Assembly (NCBI GenBank): GCA_003194445.1
Contig: PQXF01000001.1
Location: forward strand, 204,014 to 244,164
Reading direction: 5' to 3'
DNA: 40,151 bases
DNA from: Candidatus Methanogaster sp.
GTDB lineage: Archaea > Halobacteriota > Methanosarcinia > Methanosarcinales > Methanogasteraceae
The notes beneath the pieces are model-generated. The model was not told the DNA's origin and did no database searches. It saw only the letters and a program-made list of their open reading frames with translations. Below, one piece after another: positions 26,919-35,669 of the stretch (positions are counted from its first letter, which is position 1; each line of letters begins with the position of its first letter). A program made the position numbers and the translations under genes.

Positions 26919-27391
26919 ACCGATTTCACTGATTACGCTCATGAATCATACCCGTATTTGCCGGGTTGGCGCCATGTTTTCAACCGACCAGAACAAATTA
27001 GTATCCACTCCAAAAAGGAGGGTAAGAGGTATGTGGGCTTCAATTTACCTAAATCTTGTGTTGTGATCTACTTTGATTTCCAAAGATCATCTGTTATCGA
27101 TTTAGTAGCATTTTATTATACTTTTAAGATTTAAATTAACACTTATTACATGATTTAAAACATCATTTTCATAAGCCCGTAACAACAAGTTGTTGATTTG
27201 TACATAATACCCCCATTTACCCTCTAATTTGGAGGGGATACCAAAACCGTTATCAGTAGAAATTATGAAAAATGGATGGCGACCTGCGGAATGTCAGATT
27301 CACGTATACTTCAATGCCGTGTTGCAACAGCCGTTTTGATACACTGCTATACTGCGGAGCAATAACACATCATTACATGTGTCGACGCCGT

Positions 27392-27420
27392 CGGTATTGA
27401 ACGCATTGCGGACAATACCG
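27392..27420. repeat. Inverted repeat CGGTATTG-N13-CAATACCG
   Basis: Perfect 8-bp arms, with outer GTCG/CGAC pairs separated by mismatches, lie about 50 bp downstream of the stop of the 27470-31369 gene. It lacks a U-tract on either strand. The half-site GGTATTG is the same as in the palindrome at 35615-35632. Confidence 0.5.
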
Positions 27421-27469
27421 AAACGACGACTAAGTTATTCACCGATTTTTTTAGCCCTCCTTGCAAGTC

Positions 27470-30400
27470 TTAATTGCAACCACAGCATTCGATTGTCCAT
27501 CCCGGCACTCCAGCCACTACACATTTGAGCGTGGTGTAGTCCCACCAGTCCACGTCATGGTCGCAGTCGACATCTGATGTCCATTCGTTAGTCCCAATTG
27601 TCCATCCCGGCACTCCAGCCACTACACATTTGAGCGTGGTGTAGTCCCACCAGTCCACTTCACCGTCACCATCAACATCACCACAACCCACCGCAGTGAT
27701 ATACGCCCCATCTCCATCGGAGCACTCCACCCCAAACTCGGCGCACCATGCAGTTGCAAATGCTTCGTTGGTGCCGTTGCCGGTCTTGTTCACGGTTGCA
27801 TTGAACTCGATCGTCTTAGTCTCGGACTTGTTGAGCGTTGGGAATGTCCACTGGTACTTATTGCCACCAAGATCGGTGGGCTCAAATGGGATTGCGCTGT
27901 TGTTGTATGTCAGGAATCCTGGCAGTGTATCATTGACCACGAGGTTTGTGAGGTCGCAGCATGTGCCGTTGTTCTGCACCTGAACCCTGTATCTCACGCA
28001 GCCACTGATGTTCGCCTGGGATGTGATCTCCTCAACCCAGTCTTTAGTAACTGGGTCCCATACAGTCTTGTTCACCTCTATTCCCGGTGTGCAGTTCTTT
28101 GGCGAGACAACGACAGCCGCCTCGATCTCGGTGCGAATATCCCCGACCAGAGGCGGGCTACTACCGTTGTAGTTCGTGATGTTCATCCACTGTCCGCCAT
28201 TGTTGTACGCATACCTGTATGCGACCGTCGTATTTCGCCAGTACGGACCGGTCAGTTCCCATGTACCGCCTGGGCTTATTGATGGGGCGACATTGTAGAT
28301 ATCGTGTGAGGCACTCACTCCGTCGTTGTGCTGCGTGTGGTTATAGGCAGGATCCCAGAACGGAACTCCTCCGTGACTATGGTTCGGACCGCGGACCACA
28401 CCCGGTAAGCCAAACTCGGCATTGTCGGCATCAGGGTCACTTACCGCGATCTGGGAGCAGTTGGAATTGACGCCTGCCGCAGTCACTGCATGACCGCCGA
28501 TGCGCTTCCACTCGATCTCCCATTGTCCTGGTGCAACTTCAGTCACATTCAGCACCTGATAGAACCCGAGATCGATCTTAACATCCTGACATCGTTCAAT
28601 CTCCTCTTCGATCCAGTCAAACTCAGGCTTCAGCTCGGTATGTTCATACAATAGGTCCGTTAAGCCGTGTTGAATTAAGTATTCTTCAATTCCTGCCTGC
28701 TCATCAGCAACATACGTGCCGTTATGCGGAATTCCGGTTCTCTGCCCGTTCGTATCCATGAGCTCTGCAAGCTCCTGGACCAGTTGCTGCGGAGTCGTAC
28801 CCGGGAAAACCACATCTCTATCAGGATACTTCTGATCGAACCACCACAGCGAGTTTGCCATGGCTGTTGGCGCGCAATAGTTCTCTTCTATTCCCGGCTG
28901 AGTGGCATTGAAGTCCTGGTTCTGGTCGAAGTCGGGCATGTATCCGCCATCTTCCTCGCCGTTATAGTCCTTCCAGTACCATCCGCAGAGGAACGATCCG
29001 TTATCTCGCTCAGGATAGATGGATCCGCTGCCTTCCTTGATGAACATACTCTGACTCGTGAAGTTTAAGGGTGTTCCGCAGCAGGTCGTGTTGTTGCAGT
29101 GGATCGTGAGCGTCCCGATCCTTACTGTGCCGTTTACCGCAGGATTCTCACCGACAGTCGTTGTTATGTGGACGTACCCCTGCGGGACAGACCCAAGCGG
29201 GCATGTGGAACCATTCCAGACACCGCTGTTGTTTGCCCAGTCTGTTATATTGATGCAACCCGGATCGAACGTGATATTCACATCAGTGGCTATTACCGGG
29301 TTTGACTCGTTTACACGCGCCATCACATCCACATCCACGCTGCAGCAGTATCCGGGCACAGTACTCGTATCCGGGTTGAAGTAGAGGAGATTTCCAGTGA
29401 CCTCAGTCTCATTCACGGTGATCTGAATCGTCTCGTTATCGATTCCGCCGTATCCGTCGGCAGCTCCGAAGTCAACATAATAGGTACCGGCATCGCCGTA
29501 ATCCGGCGTCCAGTTTCCGGCTCCGGTCGCAGAACCGAAGTCTGTGAAGAGATCGGTGCGGTTGCAGGAATACGTGAGCGTGTCGCTGTCAGAATCGGTT
29601 GCATCTGTGTCTATTGCGAGTGTCTCGGTCTCATTGACCACTTTGTTGCCGATCGGGTCGAGAACCGGAAGATTGTTCGGTATCGTTGTCGTCTGGTTTA
29701 CCCATGTGCTGTTGACGTTCCCGTCCTCATCCACGGTATGTGTCGAGATCGTCTTTGCCGCATGGGCTGAATACGAGTCGTTGTAGAAGCTTTCTGATCT
29801 GTTGCTTGTCCAATCGTTGTCTATGTAGACCATCGTGTGATTGAAGTCCGGGTCAGCCGGGTTATCCCATGTCCAGTTTATCCAGAAGTTGCCTGTTGAA
29901 TTCACAAGGTTTGTGATGCTTGCGGGGGGGTTTGAGTCTCTGGGAGTCCACGAAACATTCCAGTCATGTAGAACAGGCGTTTCTGATGTGTCCGTCGTGT
30001 TCAAGAATGCATACAGTCTGATCGAAGTAGTGGAGTCCGCACTCAACGGGATATTATAGCCAGCTGCTGCCTCTGTAGCATTGACCTCGCATAGAGTGGA
30101 GTTATCGCTTGCATTCAATATTCTGTAAGTGGTGTTCGTTCCGGATGGGATGGAATGGTTGGCGTAAAACGTATCCCAGCTTTCAAAGGATGTGGGTGTG
30201 ATTGCCGTTGAGTTCAGATATCCGGACGGCTTGTATTCCTCCTGACCTCCTGAGGACTGTCTTGGCGTGGTGTAAAGATACGTTCCGGTACTGCCTGAGC
30301 ACCCGGCATTACCGCCGCCATAGGGACCATATCCACCAGCCCCGCCGCTTCCGCTTGACACTGAATTACTTCCTGAGAAGGTTGAGGTGTTGTACCACAG

Positions 30401-31369
30401 TTTTATCCTTCCACCGGCAGCACCACCGCCGCCACCACCGGCATGGCTGGTACCATTCCCAGCATCTCCGCCTTCGCCGCCTGTTGCAGAAAGCGAACCT
30501 GAGCCGGAAAGCGTGCCTGCGTTTAGCACTATAGAACCACCAGCACCGGCACCGCCACCGCCGCAGCCCTTATAACCACTGTCTCCATCTTCTCCTGTCG
30601 CTCCATTCGCAGTTATTGTGCCCGAAATGTTTATGGAATCAGCATCCAGTAATATGCTTGCACCACCTGCACCTCCATCGCCACCCCATTGTGTATCCTG
30701 GAAGTCAGCCCCGCGGGCACCCGCACCACCTGCACCTATCTTTGTCTGGAATGTATTTGAAGTGCCGTAGGCATCACCGCCTGCACCACCTCCGCCACAT
30801 CCACCAGTTGTTCCATACCTGCCGCCTGCGCCGCCAGTGTTACCATAGCCTGCGCCGCCGCCGCCGTTGAGAGAACCGCCTGCCTGACCGGCACCGTCTG
30901 TCTTGTTGTGTGTGCCGCCATCTCCGGTGCCCGATTCAGCAGCAACATAATAACTTGAACTTCCTGCACCACCTGGATAGCCCTTTCCGGTTCCGTTTAA
31001 GCCACTTCCAGTTACGTTTATCGTAGTGGCGTGTATCTCAAGCCAGCCGTAACTTCCACTGGAATATGCTTTTACGGTGGTTCCGTTTATGGTGCAGGTT
31101 CCGATATTATAGTGGCACCCATATTCATCGGTGCCTGGTGACCAGTCCGCACCATTGTGGTCAGTGCCACCGCCACAAATGCAGGGAGAGGTGGAAGTAG
31201 TATTGGCGAGCTTCGCATCTCCTCCAGCAACTGTTATATTCTCTGATGCGGAGATGTTGCTTGAATCCGTGAAGGTGTCACTCCACGCGGTCTCCGCAGC
31301 CGATGCTGTCGTCATCATCGCACCGAAGAGTGCGACCATGACAAGAGTCCATATTATCTTTGTTTTCAT
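27470..31369 (-). CDS. Giant glycine-rich cohesin/C39-like peptidase/dockerin protein
   Basis: A 1299-aa exported protein. Approximate order: signal peptide 1-25; glycine-rich region 110-375 (many GGGG and GGAGG runs); a beta-rich segment 385-480; Fn3-like 483-560; cadherin/He_PIG-like Ig 565-650; cohesin 655-785; a papain-like C39-type peptidase domain about 800-1070; DUF11 about 1080-1210; two-repeat dockerin 1225-1299 (GDVDGDGEVDWWDYTTLKC). Peptidase residues: Cys832 in ENYCAPTAMANSLWW, His960 in GGHAVTAAGVN, and Asp978 in VSDPDADN, with the C39-like spacing of 18 from His to Asp. GAGGT precedes the ATG. It is last in a probable three-gene operon. It could process or cross-link network proteins; its activity is untested. 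Confidence 0.85.
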   Translation of the reverse strand: MKTKIIWTLVMVALFGAMMTTASAAETAWSDTFTDSSNISASENITVAGGDAKLANTTSTSPCICGGGTDHNGADWSPGTDEYGCHYNIGTCTINGTTVKAYSSGSYGWLEIHATTINVTGSGLNGTGKGYPGGAGSSSYYVAAESGTGDGGTHNKTDGAGQAGGSLNGGGGAGYGNTGGAGGRYGTTGGCGGGGAGGDAYGTSNTFQTKIGAGGAGARGADFQDTQWGGDGGAGGASILLDADSINISGTITANGATGEDGDSGYKGCGGGGAGAGGSIVLNAGTLSGSGSLSATGGEGGDAGNGTSHAGGGGGGAAGGRIKLWYNTSTFSGSNSVSSGSGGAGGYGPYGGGNAGCSGSTGTYLYTTPRQSSGGQEEYKPSGYLNSTAITPTSFESWDTFYANHSIPSGTNTTYRILNASDNSTLCEVNATEAAAGYNIPLSADSTTSIRLYAFLNTTDTSETPVLHDWNVSWTPRDSNPPASITNLVNSTGNFWINWTWDNPADPDFNHTMVYIDNDWTSNRSESFYNDSYSAHAAKTISTHTVDEDGNVNSTWVNQTTTIPNNLPVLDPIGNKVVNETETLAIDTDATDSDSDTLTYSCNRTDLFTDFGSATGAGNWTPDYGDAGTYYVDFGAADGYGGIDNETIQITVNETEVTGNLLYFNPDTSTVPGYCCSVDVDVMARVNESNPVIATDVNITFDPGCINITDWANNSGVWNGSTCPLGSVPQGYVHITTTVGENPAVNGTVRIGTLTIHCNNTTCCGTPLNFTSQSMFIKEGSGSIYPERDNGSFLCGWYWKDYNGEEDGGYMPDFDQNQDFNATQPGIEENYCAPTAMANSLWWFDQKYPDRDVVFPGTTPQQLVQELAELMDTNGQRTGIPHNGTYVADEQAGIEEYLIQHGLTDLLYEHTELKPEFDWIEEEIERCQDVKIDLGFYQVLNVTEVAPGQWEIEWKRIGGHAVTAAGVNSNCSQIAVSDPDADNAEFGLPGVVRGPNHSHGGVPFWDPAYNHTQHNDGVSASHDIYNVAPSISPGGTWELTGPYWRNTTVAYRYAYNNGGQWMNITNYNGSSPPLVGDIRTEIEAAVVVSPKNCTPGIEVNKTVWDPVTKDWVEEITSQANISGCVRYRVQVQNNGTCCDLTNLVVNDTLPGFLTYNNSAIPFEPTDLGGNKYQWTFPTLNKSETKTIEFNATVNKTGNGTNEAFATAWCAEFGVECSDGDGAYITAVGCGDVDGDGEVDWWDYTTLKCVVAGVPGWTIGTNEWTSDVDCDHDVDWWDYTTLKCVVAGVPGWTIECCGCN

Positions 31370-32150
31370 ATTAGTTACCTCTTTTTATTTTATCCGCAGC
31401 AGTTCACCTCGTAATCGCCTGCATTCGGATAATCCTTGACATCATACCAGAGTGTCATCACATCAGCCATGTTGATCACTCCATCGCAGTTCACATCAGC
31501 AGCCCACTCGTTCGTGATCGTGTAGGCTCCTGGGTACGGATGATCTGCATAGTCGTACCAGAGCGTTATCACATCAGTCCAGTTGACCACACCGTCGTTA
31601 TTGACATCACCACAGATATCGCCCTGCGACTCATCGGTGACGGTGATCTGAATAGTCTCGTTGTCGATTCCGCCGTATCCATCCGCAGCACCGAAGTCAA
31701 CATAGCAGATGCCTGCATAACCATAATCTGGCGTCCAGTTTCCGGCTCCGGTCGCAGAATTGAAGTCTGTGAAGAGATCGGTGCGGTTGCAGGAATACGT
31801 GGGTGTGTCGCTGTCAGAATCGGTCGCATCCGTGTCTATTGCGAGCGTCTCGGTCTCGTTGACCGCCTTGTTGCCGATCGAGTCGAGAACAGGGGGATTG
31901 TTCGGTATCGTTGTCGTCTGGTTTACCCATGTGCTGTTGACATTCCCAGTCTCATCCACAGTATGAGTCGAGATTGTCTTTGTCGCGTGTGGTGAATATG
32001 AATCGTTGTAGAAGTTTCCCGATGTGTTGAGAACCCAACCGTTATCTATATAGATCATCGTGTGGTTGAAGTCCGGGTCAGCCGGGGAATCCCATGTCCA
32101 GTTTATCCGGAAGTTGCCTGTTATATTTGCAAGGTTTGTGATACTTGCAG
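31370..32150. repeat. Segmental duplication, copy 1
   Basis: Covers the 3' third of the 31390-33627 gene plus the 20-bp spacer to the next gene. It is nearly identical to 33628-34400, the same part of the upstream gene. The spacer, Shine-Dalgarno and signal-peptide start of the following genes are also shared. Confidence 0.8.
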
Positions 32151-33627
32151 GTGGGGTCGAGTCTTCATGAGTCCACGAAACATTCCAGTCGTGTAGAACA
32201 GACGTTTTTGAGGTGTTCGTCGTGTTCAAGAATGCATACAACCTGATAGAAGTAGTGGAGTCCGCACTCTCCGGGATGTCGTATCCAGCAGCCGCCTGCT
32301 CATCATTGACCTCATATAGGGTAGAGTTATCACTTGCATTTAAAATCCGGTAGGTGATATTGGTCTCAGCAAGCATGCTGTGATTGGCATAGAACGTATC
32401 CCAGCTTGAAAATGAAGCGGGAGTGATTGCCGTTGAGTTCAGATAACCGCTGGGTTTGTAACTGGAATAACTTTCTTGAGCACTGTAGTACGTGCCTGCC
32501 TCGCCTGGATAACCATCAAGACCATGTCCATACTCCGCAGTTCCGTGAGCTCCACCGCTTCCATTTATCACCGAATAACTGCCTGAGAATGTTGAAGACG
32601 CATACCAGATTTTTATCCTTCCACCGGCGCCACCACCGGCGCCACCAGCAGCATGACCTCCTGAAGGAGAGCCATCTCCTGCATCTCCACCGTCACCGCC
32701 TTCAGTATAAAGCGAACCCGCGCCGGAAAACGTGCCTGCTTTTATCATGATAGAACCGCCAGCACCGCCACCGCCAGCACCGCAGCCTTTATAGCCCGAC
32801 TCGCCGTCTTCGCCATACTCGCCATTTACGCTAATTGCTCCGCTTATTGTTATGGTAGCCGCATCCAGTAATATGCCCGCGCCGCCGGCACCGCCTTTAC
32901 CACCCCACTTATAAGGAGGAGGTAGTTCACCCTCATAACCACCGCCACCGCCTGCACCGCCTGCACCGATCTTTAGCTGATACGTATCCGAAGTGCCGAA
33001 GGCATCGCCACCAGCGGCGAAACCACTACCATATCTGGTCCAGTAGCTGCAGCCTAAACCGCCTTCACCGCCATAGCCACCACCACCACCGGAGGATAGT
33101 TTATAGTGCTCACCAGTCGTCGGGTACTGACCTGCACCATCTATCTCGTTATGAGTGCCGCCATCTCCTGTGCCGCGTCCGGGATACCATGAACTGCCAT
33201 TGGGGTGATAATAATGCCCCGCTCCCACGCCACCTGGATAGCCTTTTCCGGTTCCGTCTAAGCCGCTTCCAGCTACGTTTATCGTATCGGCGTGTATCTC
33301 CAGCCAGCCGTAATCCCCGCTGGAATATGCCTTTACAGTGGCTCCGTTTATGGTGCACGTCCCGATATTATAGTGGCATCCATATACATCGGTGCTTGGT
33401 GACCAGTCTGCGCCACCGTGGTCAGTGCCACCTCCACAAATACAGGGAGAGGAAGTGGCGTTGGCAAGCTTCGCATCTCCTCCGGCAACTGTTATATTCT
33501 CTGATGCGGAGATGTTGCTTGAATCCGTGAAGGTGTCACTCCACTCCGTCTCCGCAGCCGATGCTGTCGTCACCATCGCACCGAAGAGCGCGACCATGAC
33601 GAGAGTCCATATTATCTTTGTTTTCAT
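31390..33627 (-). CDS. Secreted glycine-rich dockerin protein
   Basis: A 745-aa protein: signal peptide identical or nearly so to that of 27470-31369, glycine-rich domain (about 110-380), beta-rich segment, Fn3-like domain (about 490-570), Ig-like domain with PVLDSIGNKAVNETETLAID (about 575-660), and a dockerin (about 670-745, GDVNNDGVVNWTDVITLWYD and ADVNCDGVINMADVMTLWYD). The first about 560 residues are paralogous to the downstream giant protein. The last about 250 residues and 3' flank are almost the same as the end of 33648-35264. It is therefore a mosaic of its two neighbours. It has no cohesin. Role: a dockerin-bearing cargo with a flexible Gly-rich domain. Confidence 0.87.
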   Translation of the reverse strand: MKTKIIWTLVMVALFGAMVTTASAAETEWSDTFTDSSNISASENITVAGGDAKLANATSSPCICGGGTDHGGADWSPSTDVYGCHYNIGTCTINGATVKAYSSGDYGWLEIHADTINVAGSGLDGTGKGYPGGVGAGHYYHPNGSSWYPGRGTGDGGTHNEIDGAGQYPTTGEHYKLSSGGGGGYGGEGGLGCSYWTRYGSGFAAGGDAFGTSDTYQLKIGAGGAGGGGGYEGELPPPYKWGGKGGAGGAGILLDAATITISGAISVNGEYGEDGESGYKGCGAGGGGAGGSIMIKAGTFSGAGSLYTEGGDGGDAGDGSPSGGHAAGGAGGGAGGRIKIWYASSTFSGSYSVINGSGGAHGTAEYGHGLDGYPGEAGTYYSAQESYSSYKPSGYLNSTAITPASFSSWDTFYANHSMLAETNITYRILNASDNSTLYEVNDEQAAAGYDIPESADSTTSIRLYAFLNTTNTSKTSVLHDWNVSWTHEDSTPPASITNLANITGNFRINWTWDSPADPDFNHTMIYIDNGWVLNTSGNFYNDSYSPHATKTISTHTVDETGNVNSTWVNQTTTIPNNPPVLDSIGNKAVNETETLAIDTDATDSDSDTPTYSCNRTDLFTDFNSATGAGNWTPDYGYAGICYVDFGAADGYGGIDNETIQITVTDESQGDICGDVNNDGVVNWTDVITLWYDYADHPYPGAYTITNEWAADVNCDGVINMADVMTLWYDVKDYPNAGDYEVNCCG

Positions 33628-34400
33628 ATTAGTTACCTCTTTTTATTTTATCCGCAGCAGTTCACCTCGTAATCGCCTGCATTCGGATAATCCTTGACAT
33701 CATACCAGAGCGTCATCACATCAGCCATGTTGATCACTCCATCGCAGTTCACATCAGCAGCCCATTCGTTCGTGATCGTGTAGGCTCCCGGGTACGGATG
33801 ATCTGCATAGTCGTACCAGAGCGTTATCACATCAGTCCAGTTGACCACACCATCGTTATTGACATCGCCACAGATATCGCCCTGCGACTCATCGGTGACG
33901 GTGATCCGGACTGTCTCGTTATCGATTCCGCCGTATCCGTCAGAAGCACCGAAGTCAACATAATAGATATCGGCATCGCCACAACCCGGCGTCCAGTTCC
34001 CGTATCCGGTCGCAAAATCAAAGTCTGTGAAGAGATCGGTGCGGTTGCAGGAATATGTGAGCGTGTCGCTGTCAGAATCGGTTGCATCTGCGTCTATTGC
34101 GAGCGTCTCTGTCTCGTTGACCGCCTTGTTGCCGATCGAGTCGAGAACAGGGGGATTGTTTGGTATCGTTGTCGTCTGGTTTACCCATGTTCTGTTGACA
34201 TTCTCAGTCTCATCATGAGTCGAGATTGTCTTTGTCGCGTGTGGTGAATATGAATCGTTGTAGAAGTTTCCCGATGTGTTGAGAACCCAACCGTTGTCTA
34301 TATAGATCGTGGTATGGTTGAAGTCCGGGTCAGCCGGGTTATCCCATGTCCAGTTTATCTGGAAGTTTCCGGTTGAGTTAGCAAGGTTCGTGACACTTGC
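33628..34400. repeat. Segmental duplication, copy 2
   Basis: Partner of 31370-32150. Similarity fades near the codons for SITNLAN/SVTNLAN, where the DUF3344-like and glycine-rich parents differ. Confidence 0.8.
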
Positions 34401-35264
34401 TGATGGGGTTGTGTCCCCATCACCTCCGCGTTCCAGCATGAAGACCGCAGCGGAAAGACGGTCATACTCAGACGCCACAGGATGAAACATCTGATCGTTC
34501 GGCTCGTTTAGGTAATCGGGGCTTATATCATCCCACCTATAGAAGTCATAATAGCTACCACCTTCGTGATGGTCCCAATGACCTATGTCATTACTATTGA
34601 GAAATGCATTGCCATTGCCGTCGTCAATACCATGCGGCACACCTAATGTCCAGTAGGTCACATCGGTTACATCAGCTTCTGAGTATGGTCCGGCGAAACC
34701 CGTAGTAGTTGGACTAAAGCGCGCACATTCGTTAATACAGTATGTCATACTTGGCATGCTCGCATTCTCACACACGACCAGAAGAGCGATCACGTATATC
34801 CGACCGTCATCGGCACTGGTTGATTCCACTTTTACGGGGACATCACCCCCACCAGGGGGTATGTCGGCAGTTGCATTATATGTGATAAAGCCGGCACCGC
34901 TACCAGTGCAATAGTCATGCATCTTAGGGGTGTTGATGGCATTACAATTAGGACAACCGCTAGCGGTTACGGCGCCTGAAGATGCTCCGTTGACCGTGAT
35001 CTCAACGTTGCCAGAGCCAAGCATCCACACGCCAGCATGAACTTTCGCAATCTTCACTCCTGCAGGCACATCAGTAAAGGTGCAAGTTTTATAGCGATGG
35101 CCAACTTCTCCATCGCCGGGCCAGCTGTTAGAGCTCTTGTAGTAGATGCTGCCATTGATCGTGTCGGTATCGGTCGTTGTGCAAGGGCAAGATGCGTCCG
35201 CCGGCGCACTGTATGCTGCCAGCACCGTCAGCAGCATAATCGTAATTACATATTCTTTTCGCAT
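33648..35264 (-). CDS. Secreted DUF3344-like dockerin protein
   Basis: A 538-aa protein: signal peptide MRKEYVITIMLLTVLAAYSA (very close to that of 23461-26379), DUF3344-like domain (about 25-285, VKIAKVHAGVWMLGSGNVEI), Fn3-like (about 290-360), Ig-like (about 365-455) and a dockerin (about 463-538) matching that of 31390-33627. GAGGGA precedes the ATG. It is the first gene after the promoter at 35394-35401. The spacing to the next gene is 20 bp. It has no cohesin or anchor, so it is a client that would be held at the surface through its dockerin. Confidence 0.85.
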   Translation of the reverse strand: MRKEYVITIMLLTVLAAYSAPADASCPCTTTDTDTINGSIYYKSSNSWPGDGEVGHRYKTCTFTDVPAGVKIAKVHAGVWMLGSGNVEITVNGASSGAVTASGCPNCNAINTPKMHDYCTGSGAGFITYNATADIPPGGGDVPVKVESTSADDGRIYVIALLVVCENASMPSMTYCINECARFSPTTTGFAGPYSEADVTDVTYWTLGVPHGIDDGNGNAFLNSNDIGHWDHHEGGSYYDFYRWDDISPDYLNEPNDQMFHPVASEYDRLSAAVFMLERGGDGDTTPSASVTNLANSTGNFQINWTWDNPADPDFNHTTIYIDNGWVLNTSGNFYNDSYSPHATKTISTHDETENVNRTWVNQTTTIPNNPPVLDSIGNKAVNETETLAIDADATDSDSDTLTYSCNRTDLFTDFDFATGYGNWTPGCGDADIYYVDFGASDGYGGIDNETVRITVTDESQGDICGDVNNDGVVNWTDVITLWYDYADHPYPGAYTITNEWAADVNCDGVINMADVMTLWYDVKDYPNAGDYEVNCCG

Positions 35265-35393
35265 TATGTAGTTCCCTCTTTCGGTTTGTTCAACCTCCTA
35301 TGGCAGACGCATAACAACGTCAAATTTCGTTCGTATTAATCATATCATAATTCAATATCATAGCACGTAATAGCATGATCATCAAACTAATGT

Positions 35394-35401
35394 TATATAA
35401 A
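35394..35401 (-). promoter_or_regulatory. TATA box for the 35264-27470 operon
   Basis: On the - strand AAGGTTTATATAAC is an archaeal TATA element with a purine-rich BRE. The expected start is near 35370, giving a leader of about 105 nt. The element and leader are homologous to 26380-26520. Confidence 0.65.
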
Positions 35402-35614
35402 CCTTGTGGCATCTCCGGCGCGTGTGAAAATGGTGTGAATTTTTTGATTGCCGTATTCTATGAAAACAATGATGCTGCGCAAATATCACCGCTGCAATGT
35501 GAAAGAGATCGCGATATCAACGGGTATGAATCGCGCGCGATCGATCCGGACTGATGATGGTAATATCCGATTCCATCCCCGGAACCTACCTGAGTCGCCA
35601 CATCCACCTGCATC

Positions 35615-35632
35615 CTGGTATTGCAATACCAG
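35615..35632. promoter_or_regulatory. 18-bp perfect palindrome, operator candidate
   Basis: CTGGTATTGCAATACCAG is a perfect dyad lying directly upstream of the TATA element of the ATPase gene. The position suits a repressor or activator site. Confidence 0.5.
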
Positions 35633-35636
35633 AGCA

Positions 35637-35644
35637 TTTATAAG
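35637..35644 (+). promoter_or_regulatory. TATA box of the DUF4143 ATPase gene
   Basis: TTTATAAG centred about 30 bp before ATG 35670, with no Shine-Dalgarno between them. This is the geometry of a leaderless archaeal transcript. Confidence 0.55.
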
Positions 35645-35669
35645 TACTCCATGACCATAATACCAGATA

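Noticed and set aside
4671..35264. Multihaem cytochromes in the Cys-rich surface proteins
   Set aside because: No CxxCH motifs were found in the translated proteins.
4671..35264. A classical cellulosome
   Set aside because: No glycoside hydrolase, carbohydrate esterase or recognisable carbohydrate-binding module is encoded; client domains are CARDB, DUF3344, Gly-rich and a peptidase.
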